DNA of 64,000 bases. Origin: Antarctobacter heliothermus (GTDB lineage Bacteria; Pseudomonadota; Alphaproteobacteria; Rhodobacterales; Rhodobacteraceae). Position numbers and translations under genes: made by a program. Positions 57,780 to 64,000 of this stretch are shown here, piece by piece; the stretch's first letter is position 1, and each line of letters begins with the position of its first letter. A model generated the notes under the pieces. It had not been told where the DNA came from. It made no database searches and saw nothing but the letters and a program-made list of their open reading frames with translations. The stretch is taken from the NCBI RefSeq assembly GCF_900188425.1, contig NZ_FZON01000007.1, positions 57,399-121,398 of the forward strand, in the 5' to 3' direction.

Positions 57780-59375
57780 TCACAGGAAGATCGTGACGAT
57801 GGGCGGCCAGGCCAGAAGCACCGACAGCGCCAGCAGTTGCAGGGCGATGAAGGGCAGGAAGCCGCGGAAGATATCCGTAAGCGAGATATGCGGCGGTGCC
57901 ACCGATTTGAGGTAGAAGGCGGCGGGCCCAAAGGGGGGTGACAGGAAACTGACCTGCATGTTCATACAGAACACCACGCCGAACCAGATCGGAACATAGC
58001 GCGCGTCCACACTACCCAGAAAGCCGATTTCCTCTGCCGGAAGCCGCACCACGATGGGCAGGAAGACCGGCATGATCAGCAACACGATGCCGACCCAGTC
58101 CATGAACATCCCCATGATGAGGAAGACCACCATCATGACAAGGATGATACCCATGGTGGGCATGTCCGCGCCGACAATCAGGTTGGCGACATAGGTCGGC
58201 CCGCCCGCCAGCGTATAGGCCGCCGCAAGCGCCGCAGCACCGATGGTGACCCAGATGATCGTGCCGGTGGACTTCAGCGTGCGCAAAAGCGCGTCCCAGA
58301 CAATCTCGAACGTCATCTCTCGGCGGATCATGCCGATGGTAAAGACCGCGACAACGCCCATGCCGGCCGCCTCTGTGATGCCGGTGATGCCGCCATAGAT
58401 CGACCCAAGGACAACGCCGATCACCACGATGGGGGCAATCAGGCCATAGCCCATTTCCCAGCCCTTGGCGGTGCGTTCCATCCCGACGATGAAATACATG
58501 ATCACGCCGAACAGGACAAAGGTGCCGATCAGCCACGGGATGTCCGCGACCATTCCCAGAAAGATCGGATCGACGCCTTCGGTGATCACGTTGTTGCCGG
58601 TCACGGTGAAGAACAGCGCCCGCAGGGTCAGAACCCCGGTGATCCACATGCCAAAGCGCGACACGAAGCCAAGGAACATCAGCCGTTTTTCATTGCCTTC
58701 GGGCGCACCGGGTTCCTGCGGTGGCAGGGGGGCCTGATCCGGGTCAAGCTGGGTGCGTATGATGATGTAGACAATGAAGAAGCTGGCCAGCATGAAACCG
58801 GGCAGGAAGGACGCGGTGAACAGCGCCTTGATCGAGGTCTCTGTCACCAGCCCGTAAAAGATCAGCACGATCGACGGCGGGATCATGGTGCCAAGGCTGC
58901 CGCTGGCGCAGATGGTTCCGATGGCTAGGTTCTGGTTATAGCCCAGCCGCAGCATCTGGGGCAGGGCGATCAGGCCCAGCAGGACCACCTCACCACCGAT
59001 GATCCCGGACATGGCGGCCATGATGACGGCCATGATCGAGGTCACGATGGCGATGCCGCCACGGGTGCGTGACAGCCAGACATTGAGCGAGGAATACATG
59101 TCGCGCGCAATGCCGGAGCGTTCCAGCAGCGCCGCCATGAAGATGAATAACGGCACCGATATCAGGACGTAGTTGACCATCTGTCGGTAAACCGCCTGAC
59201 CCAGCACGTTGAATGGCCCCTGGCCAAAGCTGCGGAACAGGATGTCGTCGCCGAATTTCAGGTACAGCGTGACCACGGCCAGAAAGGCCGAGGCAAAGCC
59301 CAGCGGCATACCGATGGCCAGCAGCACGAACATCAGCAATAGAACAACGAGGGAGAGTGTGCCGATGTCGACCAT
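57780..59375 (-). CDS. dctM: TRAP transporter large permease, DctM/SiaM type
   Basis: This 531-residue protein has about thirteen membrane helices and the DctM core GEVVLLGLIALPQMLRLGY followed by GSLGTMIPPSIVLIFYGLV. It is about 100 residues longer than usual, with an inserted stretch (PDQAPLPPQEPGAPEGNEKR plus extra helices) in the middle. That is the long form found with C4/sugar-acid-type TRAP systems. It is the sodium-driven transport subunit. Its start overlaps the dctQ stop by one base (TGATG). Confidence 0.88.
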   Translation of the reverse strand: MVDIGTLSLVVLLLMFVLLAIGMPLGFASAFLAVVTLYLKFGDDILFRSFGQGPFNVLGQAVYRQMVNYVLISVPLFIFMAALLERSGIARDMYSSLNVWLSRTRGGIAIVTSIMAVIMAAMSGIIGGEVVLLGLIALPQMLRLGYNQNLAIGTICASGSLGTMIPPSIVLIFYGLVTETSIKALFTASFLPGFMLASFFIVYIIIRTQLDPDQAPLPPQEPGAPEGNEKRLMFLGFVSRFGMWITGVLTLRALFFTVTGNNVITEGVDPIFLGMVADIPWLIGTFVLFGVIMYFIVGMERTAKGWEMGYGLIAPIVVIGVVLGSIYGGITGITEAAGMGVVAVFTIGMIRREMTFEIVWDALLRTLKSTGTIIWVTIGAAALAAAYTLAGGPTYVANLIVGADMPTMGIILVMMVVFLIMGMFMDWVGIVLLIMPVFLPIVVRLPAEEIGFLGSVDARYVPIWFGVVFCMNMQVSFLSPPFGPAAFYLKSVAPPHISLTDIFRGFLPFIALQLLALSVLLAWPPIVTIFL

Positions 59376-60190
59376 CAGTTCTTGTCCACTTCCAGGGTTT
59401 TGCGGATGTTCTCGATCTCTGTTTCGTCGATCTCATCGGCAGGGTTGTGGTGTTCGGGGGCTTTGTTCCAGTCGGCTATCAGGTTTGACAGCGCCTGTAG
59501 CGCAACCATGATGACGATCACCAGAACGGCGGTCTTGACGGTGCCGGGGATGGGCGGATCCCACGCAGAGCCGTAGCCTTCGAGGCGCAGGAGACGCCGC
59601 TTGGCGTCGGCGTAGCCGCCCCAGACAAGGCAGAAGGCAAAGACCCAGATCAGCGAAACAGAGATGATGTCCGACAGTTTTTGCAGCCAGCGGGGCATCA
59701 TGTCGTAGATCACATAGATGCGGATGTGGCTGCGCTGCTGCATGGCGTAGAGCCCGGCAAACAGAAAGACGATGGCGGCGATCCACAGCGACAGTTCGTT
59801 TGCCCAAAGGGTGCCGCCGCTAAAGACGTAGCGGGCGACCACCTCGTAGAACATCACGAGGACGATGAAGGTGATCCCGATCATCGACAGCCGTCCCAGG
59901 ATCAGGCTGAGGATGTCAAAGGGCCCGGTGCGTTCCACCTCGATCGAGCCCCGGATGTCAGAGGTAAAGATCGCGGCAAAGATCAGCGCCAGCGTCAGTG
60001 TGGTCATCATGGCGACGACGATCATCCGGCCTTCCGGGCGGATCATTTCATGCACGCCAAGCGGTTCGTCGGTGATGAACAGGCTGAGGATCAGCCAAGC
60101 GTAGATCACCAGCGCCAGCGCGCAAAAGACGATCATGGCCCACCGCACCGGCGTTCTGAGTGGCCCCAGCCACACGCTTTCGGAATTCAT
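59375..60190 (-). CDS. dctQ: TRAP transporter small permease, DctQ type (long form)
   Basis: This 271-residue protein is longer than the usual 160-200. Two extra helices at the N terminus (MIVFCALALVIYAWLILSLFI and VAMMTTLTLALIFAAIF) precede the DctQ core: LSMIGITFIVLVMFYEVVARYVFSGGTLWANELSLWIAAIVFLFAG. A long cytoplasmic C terminus ends in acidic residues. It bridges the binding protein and the large permease. It is separated from dctP by a strong intercistronic hairpin. Confidence 0.87.
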   Translation of the reverse strand: MNSESVWLGPLRTPVRWAMIVFCALALVIYAWLILSLFITDEPLGVHEMIRPEGRMIVVAMMTTLTLALIFAAIFTSDIRGSIEVERTGPFDILSLILGRLSMIGITFIVLVMFYEVVARYVFSGGTLWANELSLWIAAIVFLFAGLYAMQQRSHIRIYVIYDMMPRWLQKLSDIISVSLIWVFAFCLVWGGYADAKRRLLRLEGYGSAWDPPIPGTVKTAVLVIVIMVALQALSNLIADWNKAPEHHNPADEIDETEIENIRKTLEVDKN

Positions 60191-60249
60191 GCCCTGCCTC
60201 CTTGTTGTGTTGGCCTATTTCGTTGTTCCGGCCTGTTCTTGAGACGAAA

Positions 60250-60279
60250 AGCGGCGGACCCTGTACAGAGTCCGCCGCT
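60250..60279 (-). other. Intercistronic hairpin between dctP and dctQ
   Basis: AGCGGCGGAC (60250-60259) pairs with GTCCGCCGCT (60270-60279), and CTGTACAG between them is itself a palindrome. On the minus strand it is followed by TTTT. It may terminate a fraction of transcripts after dctP, giving more binding protein than permease. Confidence 0.7.
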
Positions 60280-60306
60280 GTGTCACTCGTCCGTCAGATC
60301 AGGCGA

Positions 60307-61317
60307 TCAGTCGGCAAGCAGGCCAAGCTGGCCCAGGTAGGCACGGTGGCTGGCGACAAGCGCGGCGGCCTCGGGCGTCTTTTCGGCCCAGCGGTCCCAT
60401 GCAACCTGTGCAGCCTTGCGGAAGTCGGCGCGGTCTGCGGCCGACCATTCATGCAGCGTCACGCCTTTGGCGGTCAGCATGGCAGCGGCTTCGGCGTTCT
60501 TCTTTTCATTCGACAGCGCGGTGTGCAGGGCAAGTTTCTGCATGGCGGTGTCGATGATACGCTTGTGCTGATCGCTCAACCCGTTCCAGACGTCGAGGTT
60601 ACAGGCAAGGTGGTCCGACGGCATCGAGTGGAAGCCGGGGTAGGTGGCATGGTTGACGATGTCATAGAGACCCAGGCCGACGTTGTTGTTCAGGCCCGAT
60701 GCGTCGGCGCCGTCGATGATGCCGGTTTCAAGCGCGGTAAAGATCTCGGTGAAGTCCATCACGATCGGCTGGGCGCCCAGTTCTTCGAAGATCTCTGTTT
60801 CCAGGCCCGGAGGCGAACGGAATTTCCAGCCTTTCAGATCGTCGGGACCGGCGAGCGGCTTGGACGAGGACAGCGATTCCTGACCGTAGATCCACCAGCC
60901 GACCAGCTGCATGTTCTCGGCGTTGTAGAGTTCCTGCGCGGCCTCGTAGCCACCGCCGTAATACAGCCAGCTCAGCTGCTGCCACGGGGTGTCATAGCCG
61001 CCCATGATGTCGCCGACAAACTGGAACGCCGGGTTCTTGCCGGTCTGGTAGGCACCGCCGGTCATGTCGCAGTCGAGGATGCCGTTGATGGCCGCGTCAA
61101 AGGTCTCGGTCGTGGCCACGACGGACGAGCTGTAGAAGATCTCGATGTCGATTGCACCGCCGGACATGACCTCGATGTCATCGGCGAACTGTGCCGCAAG
61201 AATGCCCGAGGGATGTTCGGTCGCATAGTGTGACTGGATGCGCAGGGTGACGTCCTGCGCGGTGGCCGCGGATGCGACAATGGCAACGGCCGCGGCCGTC
61301 GTCAGAAGATTCTTCAT
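60307..61317 (-). CDS. dctP: TRAP transporter solute-binding protein, DctP type
   Basis: This 336-residue protein has a signal peptide (MKNLLTTAAAVAIVASAATA, cleavage near 20) and the DctP fold. Motifs are VTLRIQSHYATEHP, the family segment LKGWKFRSPPGLETEIFEELGAQPIVMDFTEIFTALETGIIDGAD with its carboxylate-binding Arg (KFRSPP), and DQHKRIIDTAM. It binds an acid in the periplasm and delivers it to the DctQM permeases. Two TGGTATACCA-type operators lie 70-140 bases upstream. The gene is first in the operon. Confidence 0.92.
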   Translation of the reverse strand: MKNLLTTAAAVAIVASAATAQDVTLRIQSHYATEHPSGILAAQFADDIEVMSGGAIDIEIFYSSSVVATTETFDAAINGILDCDMTGGAYQTGKNPAFQFVGDIMGGYDTPWQQLSWLYYGGGYEAAQELYNAENMQLVGWWIYGQESLSSSKPLAGPDDLKGWKFRSPPGLETEIFEELGAQPIVMDFTEIFTALETGIIDGADASGLNNNVGLGLYDIVNHATYPGFHSMPSDHLACNLDVWNGLSDQHKRIIDTAMQKLALHTALSNEKKNAEAAAMLTAKGVTLHEWSAADRADFRKAAQVAWDRWAEKTPEAAALVASHRAYLGQLGLLAD

Positions 61318-61384
61318 GTGTTCCTCCCTGCGGCGGGCTCCCCCCCGCCTGTTTTAAATCCGGGGGCAAGCCCCCTGACCAGGA

Positions 61385-61394
61385 TGGTATACCA
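61385..61394. promoter_or_regulatory. GntR-type operator TGGTATACCA, dctP-proximal
   Basis: Perfect 10-bp palindrome 68 bases upstream of the dctP start. It is one of two copies in this intergenic region, with centres 58 bases apart (with 61441-61454), fitting looping or double occupancy. The likely binder is the adjacent GntR regulator. Confidence 0.7.
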
Positions 61395-61440
61395 CCCGGC
61401 AACGCCACGCTAACCAAAGCCTTATCGACAGGCAAGGAAT

Positions 61441-61454
61441 TTTGGTATACCAAA
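61441..61454. promoter_or_regulatory. GntR-type operator TTTGGTATACCAAA, gntR-proximal
   Basis: Perfect 14-bp palindrome 69 bases upstream of the GntR start. It contains an in-frame TTG, which is why a longer GntR frame is possible but unlikely. It fits autoregulation of the regulator and repression of the dctPQM operon. Confidence 0.72.
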
Positions 61455-61522
61455 TCTTCTTCATGCAGGGGCGCCCTGGTTGGCGCGGAAAAAGGTGCGG
61501 ATTCAGAGAGGTGGGCTGCGCC

Positions 61523-62194
61523 ATGGTAGACGGGACACTGCCTGAACAGATCGCGACTCGATTGCGCAGGGACATCTTGCGCGGCAAGTTGCCCCCCGGT
61601 GCGCCGGTCAAGGAGCGCGACCATGCGGCGGAACTTGGTGTCAGCCGCACGCCAATGCGCGAGGCGATTCGGATGTTGGCGAAAGAGGGGCTGGTCCAGT
61701 TGCGCCCCGCAAGGTCCCCCATCGTTGCCAAGCCCAGCTTTGAGGACGTCGCGCACAACATCGAGGTGATGGCGGCGCTGGAGGTGCTGTCGGCCCGGCT
61801 GGCCTGTCAGCGCGCCAGTGACGCCGAGATCGACGAGATCGCCGAGGTGGCGGGCCGCATGGAGCGCGACTACGACAAACTTGACCGGCTGGATCTGTTC
61901 GAACTGGACATGAGCTTTCACCGGGCGATTGCCCGCGCGGCGGGCAATCCGGTTCTGGACGAGACCCATGGCGCGCTGCTGGCGCGGCTTTGGCGGGCGC
62001 GCTATCTGTCGGCCAGCCGGAAACGATCCCGCGATAGGGTGCTGCGCCAGCACGCGGATATTGTCACCGCCTTGCGTGCCCGCGATGCCGTCGCGGCGCA
62101 GACCTCTGTGCAGGCGCATCTTGACCATCTGCTGGTCAATGTCGTCGATGTGTTCGATGCCGAAGAGGCAGAGCCCGCCCCGGCGGAGAAGTGA
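61523..62194 (+). CDS. GntR-family transcriptional regulator, FadR (FCD) subfamily
   Basis: This 223-residue protein has a winged helix: IATRLRRDILRGKLPPGAPV, then DHAAELGVSRTPMREAIRMLAKEGLVQL (about 35-62). The FCD ligand domain has conserved metal/ligand residues in ARLACQRASDAEIDEIAEVAGRMERDY, FHRAIARAAGNPVL and QHADIVTALRARDA. FCD regulators of this group sense sugar acids or their breakdown products. ATG 61523 has GAGAGGTG upstream. An extension starting inside the operator is rejected. It is transcribed with the FAH-family gene and divergent from dctPQM, and probably controls all four TGGTATACCA sites. Confidence 0.9.
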   Translation: MVDGTLPEQIATRLRRDILRGKLPPGAPVKERDHAAELGVSRTPMREAIRMLAKEGLVQLRPARSPIVAKPSFEDVAHNIEVMAALEVLSARLACQRASDAEIDEIAEVAGRMERDYDKLDRLDLFELDMSFHRAIARAAGNPVLDETHGALLARLWRARYLSASRKRSRDRVLRQHADIVTALRARDAVAAQTSVQAHLDHLLVNVVDVFDAEEAEPAPAEK

Positions 62195-62242
62195 GCCCGG
62201 ATCAGACAACCGCGGACCCCAGGAACAAGGAATGGGAAAGAC

Positions 62243-63088
62243 ATGAAACTATTGCGATTTGGCCCCGTGGGCGGTGAAAAGCCCGGACTGCTGGACAGCG
62301 ACGGGCAGGTGCGCGACCTGTCGGCCCATGTGGCGGATTTCGAAGGGCAGACCGTGTCGCTGGAGGCGCTGGACCGGTTGCGGGCCATTGACCCCGCCAG
62401 CCTGCCGGTGGTGGGCGATCCGGGCCGGATCGGCGCTTGCCTTGCCTCGGTGCCGAATTTCTTCTGCGTCGGGCTTAACTATGCCAAACACGCGGCGGAA
62501 ACGGGCGCGGAACCGCCCAAGGAGCCGATCCTGTTTTCCAAGGCCAGCTCTGCCCTGTCCGGCCCCTATGACCCGGTTGTGATCCCGCGCAATTCGGTCA
62601 AGGGTGACTGGGAGGTCGAACTGGGTGTGGTGATCGGCAAGACCGCCTCTTATGTGTCCGAGGCGGATGCGCTGTCTTATGTCGCGGGCTATTGCGTCAT
62701 CAACGATGTGTCCGAGCGTGAGTTTCAGATCGAGAAGGGCGGCCAATGGATCAAGGGCAAATCGGCCCCGACCTTTGGGCCGACCGGACCGTGGCTGGTG
62801 ACAGCCGATGAGGTTGCCGATCCGCAGAACCTGAAGGTGAGCCTGGATCTGAACGGCGAGACGGTGCAGGACAGCGACACCTCGGACATGATTTTCGGCG
62901 TGGCCGAGATCATTTCTTACATGTCGCAGTTCATGAAGCTGGTGCCGGGGGACATCATCGCCACCGGCACGCCGTCGGGCGTTGGCATGGGCATGAAACC
63001 GCAGCGCTTCCTGCGTCCGGGCGACGAGATGGTGGTGCGGGTCGAGGGGCTGGGCGAGCAGCGCCAGACAACGGTCGCCGCCGACTGA
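62243..63088 (+). CDS. Fumarylacetoacetate hydrolase-family protein, 2,4-diketo-3-deoxy sugar-acid hydrolase type
   Basis: This 281-residue protein has an FAH domain: FFCVGLNYAKHAAETGAEPPKEPILFSK, WEVELGVVIGKTASYV (metal-binding Glu/Glu), and GDIIATGTPSGVGMGMKP near the end. The family includes enzymes that hydrolyse 2,4-diketo-3-deoxy-fuconate or rhamnonate to pyruvate plus lactate. The DHRS6-like SDR at 53334 could make its substrate and the FAD lactate oxidase could use the product. It follows gntR by 48 bases and ends at a good terminator. Confidence 0.83.
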   Translation: MKLLRFGPVGGEKPGLLDSDGQVRDLSAHVADFEGQTVSLEALDRLRAIDPASLPVVGDPGRIGACLASVPNFFCVGLNYAKHAAETGAEPPKEPILFSKASSALSGPYDPVVIPRNSVKGDWEVELGVVIGKTASYVSEADALSYVAGYCVINDVSEREFQIEKGGQWIKGKSAPTFGPTGPWLVTADEVADPQNLKVSLDLNGETVQDSDTSDMIFGVAEIISYMSQFMKLVPGDIIATGTPSGVGMGMKPQRFLRPGDEMVVRVEGLGEQRQTTVAAD

Positions 63089-63123
63089 AACCCGCGACCA
63101 GGACTGCTTGGTTTCGCGATAGA

Positions 63124-63148
63124 AAAGGCCCCCCACGCGGGGGCCTTT
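63124..63148 (+). terminator. Terminator after the FAH-family gene
   Basis: AAAGGCCCCC (63124-63133) pairs with GGGGGCCTTT (63139-63148) around a five-base loop. The T-tract is short. It lies 36 bases after the stop. Confidence 0.75.
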
Positions 63149-63177
63149 GCTCGTCGGGGGGAATGTGAATGGTTGCT

Positions 63178-63208
63178 GGGGTCGGAGCGCAGCGTCCGCT
63201 CCGACCCC
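63178..63208. repeat. Strong 12-bp inverted repeat
   Basis: GGGGTCGGAGCG (63178-63189) and CGCTCCGACCCC (63197-63208) are perfectly complementary around a seven-base loop, followed by ATTTTG. It lies between the terminator and the deiodinase-like gene. It could be a second terminator or the edge of imported DNA, since base composition drops beyond it. Confidence 0.8.
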
Positions 63209-63323
63209 ATTTTGTCGAATGTTGCACTCTGGTCGAATGTCCGATGGGAGTGATCAGTGCTCTGAGAATAGCTGGCCATCTCAGCCTTTAATCTGTATAT
63301 TTTTGCATTGAAGGAGTGCTTCA

Positions 63324-63652
63324 ATGAGCAGAATTGCATTTGAAATGCGGGACGAGATGGACGCCATGTCCGAAGAGCAATTTGAAGATGCGATGGGTCT
63401 AAGCAAAGCTGCTTTTCTTGAATATTTAGACGAAGCATCGGCTGCTGAGGCTAGATGTGAGGCGAGGCTTGGCGAATGTGCGCCCGAGTTTTCGGCACAC
63501 AAATTGCTTTCTGACGGAGGGATTTCCAAAGGCCTGTTCGCACTATCGGATGTCCGAGGCGCGCCTTCTTCTTTGATCTTTGGTAGCTACACCTGCCCGA
63601 TTTTTCGACGCCAATCAGATAGGATGAAAGATTTGATTGCGCGCCATAAATC
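63324..63652 (+). pseudogene. Deiodinase-like (thioredoxin-fold) gene cut by an IS5-family element
   Basis: The first 109 codons are intact: MSRIAFEMRDEMDAMSEEQF, then a helical stretch, and the conserved redox region SSLIFGSYTCPIFRRQSDRMKDLIARHK. That last region is the N-terminal part of the iodothyronine-deiodinase/thioredoxin-like family (PLVLxFGSxTCPxF), with Cys at the position of the selenocysteine-adjacent site. The frame continues into IS sequence and stops at 63749, so the C-terminal half is lost. AAGGAG precedes the ATG. Base use is more AT-rich than its neighbours, suggesting acquisition. Confidence 0.75.
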
Positions 63653-64000
63653 GGCTTTGTTGCGCAAAGTCGGTAACGTCCGGAGTTCCCCTTTCCCCGG
63701 ACGCAATTATCCCACAGGCTCTGTGACGGGTATGCCGAGCGCGGTGTAGCCGTTGAGCACGGCGGCGCGGATCTGAAGTTCGGCGACCTGACGATCGAAG
63801 TCGCGCGCCATGAGGCTCTGCCCCAGCAGCTTCACGCAATGCATCTTCGTCTCGGCGCGGCTTCGTCGGTGGTATCCGCTCCATTTTCTCCAGATGGCGC
63901 GGCCAAGGTATTTCGAAGCGCGCAGCGCCTCGTTCCGAGCGATAGCCCCTGCAGTCGATGGCTTCCACGGCTTGGCATTCTTGCGCGGCGGTATGACGGC
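63653..64000 (-). mobile_element. End of an IS5-family insertion sequence
   Basis: GGCTTTGTTGCGCAAAG (63653-63669) matches the terminal inverted repeat type of IS5/IS903-like elements. It marks the junction with the interrupted deiodinase-like gene. The element extends beyond the window, with its transposase gene reading toward this end. A 9-bp target duplication would be expected at the far end (candidate CCATAAATC, 63644-63652). Confidence 0.85.
63707..64000 (-). CDS. IS5-family transposase, C-terminal part
   Basis: The last 97 residues of a DDE transposase are seen, ending ...GIPVTEPVG, with its start outside the window. YHRRSRAETKMHCVK contains the Y-(2)-R-(3)-E-(6)-K signature of IS4/IS5-family transposases, including the third catalytic acid. 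VAELQIRAAVLNGYTALG is the usual family tail. The visible part has no frameshift, so the gene may be intact beyond the edge. Confidence 0.88.
   Translation of the reverse strand, partial: AVIPPRKNAKPWKPSTAGAIARNEALRASKYLGRAIWRKWSGYHRRSRAETKMHCVKLLGQSLMARDFDRQVAELQIRAAVLNGYTALGIPVTEPVG

Noticed and set aside
61442..61522. Upstream TTG start for the GntR regulator
   Set aside because: It lies inside the operator palindrome, lacks a ribosome site and adds residues with no family support.
63615..63968. 117-codon minus-strand frame at the right edge
   Set aside because: It is out of frame with the IS5 transposase. The frame ending at 63707 has the Y-R-E-K signature.
1..64000. CRISPR array or prophage
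   Set aside because: No regularly spaced direct repeats of CRISPR type and no phage structural or integrase genes were seen.

Overview
This window reads as chromosomal DNA from a marine alphaproteobacterium of the order Rhodobacterales (Roseobacter group). The evidence is high GC throughout, dense operons with ATGA or TGATG start/stop overlaps, an alphaproteobacterial-type RpoH, a PhaR regulator of polyhydroxyalkanoate synthesis, TRAP and polar amino acid ABC transporters, and several small membrane proteins (DUF2842, DUF6476-like and DUF6524-like) that I associate with this order. No phage, plasmid or CRISPR signature is visible. The only clear mobile element is the end of an IS5-family element at the right edge.

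Layout. 1-3.9 kb: the 3' end of a tRNA, an HpaR-type MarR regulator, and a divergent operon of an aromatic amino acid decarboxylase-like enzyme, a fumarylacetoacetate hydrolase (FAH) family protein and HpaH, which suggests breakdown of aromatic amines or homoprotocatechuate. 4-27 kb: mostly housekeeping and conserved genes. These include an RluD-type pseudouridine synthase, rpoH, a secreted leucine-rich-repeat protein, a GT-C-like membrane protein, hisN-like, 8-oxoguanine deaminase, purA, a 770-residue acidic protein, thiamine pyrophosphokinase, purD, xseA and phaR. 27-37.6 kb: a gamma-glutamyl-amine (Puu-like) catabolic block with two glutamine-synthetase-like ligases, a class I amidotransferase and PuuB, next to a complete polar amino acid ABC transporter. 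37.7-40.2 kb: two tandem TerB-domain genes with a PhnD-like protein, then rlmJ.

41-63 kb: a large sugar-acid catabolism region. It holds a TRAP transporter (dctPQM), an IlvD/Edd dehydratase, a UxaA-family dehydratase, two SDR dehydrogenases, a DenD-like dehydrogenase, a PfkB (KdgK-like) kinase, an FAD lactate dehydrogenase-type oxidase, a beta-hydroxyacid dehydrogenase, an RraA-like aldolase, an FAH-family hydrolase, a MocA-type dehydrogenase and two phytanoyl-CoA-dioxygenase-like proteins. Four copies of a palindrome centred on TGGTATACCA occur only at the three divergent promoter regions of this locus. They probably define the regulon of the GntR/FadR-type regulator at 61523. A LacI regulator and its neighbouring dioxygenase gene share a separate TGGTATCGATACCA operator. 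At 63.3 kb a deiodinase-like gene is cut by the IS5-family element.

Two dispersed repeat families are visible. The first is a strictly 72-bp element in four intergenic copies: a 16-bp palindrome, a 19-bp variable spacer and a 37-bp conserved block. It is the most unusual structure I found. The second is a roughly 65-bp GC-rich repeat (GGGGGCGCTGCCCCC ... CCCGGGATATTT ... AGAAGAA), present as three single copies and one inverted pair between convergent genes.
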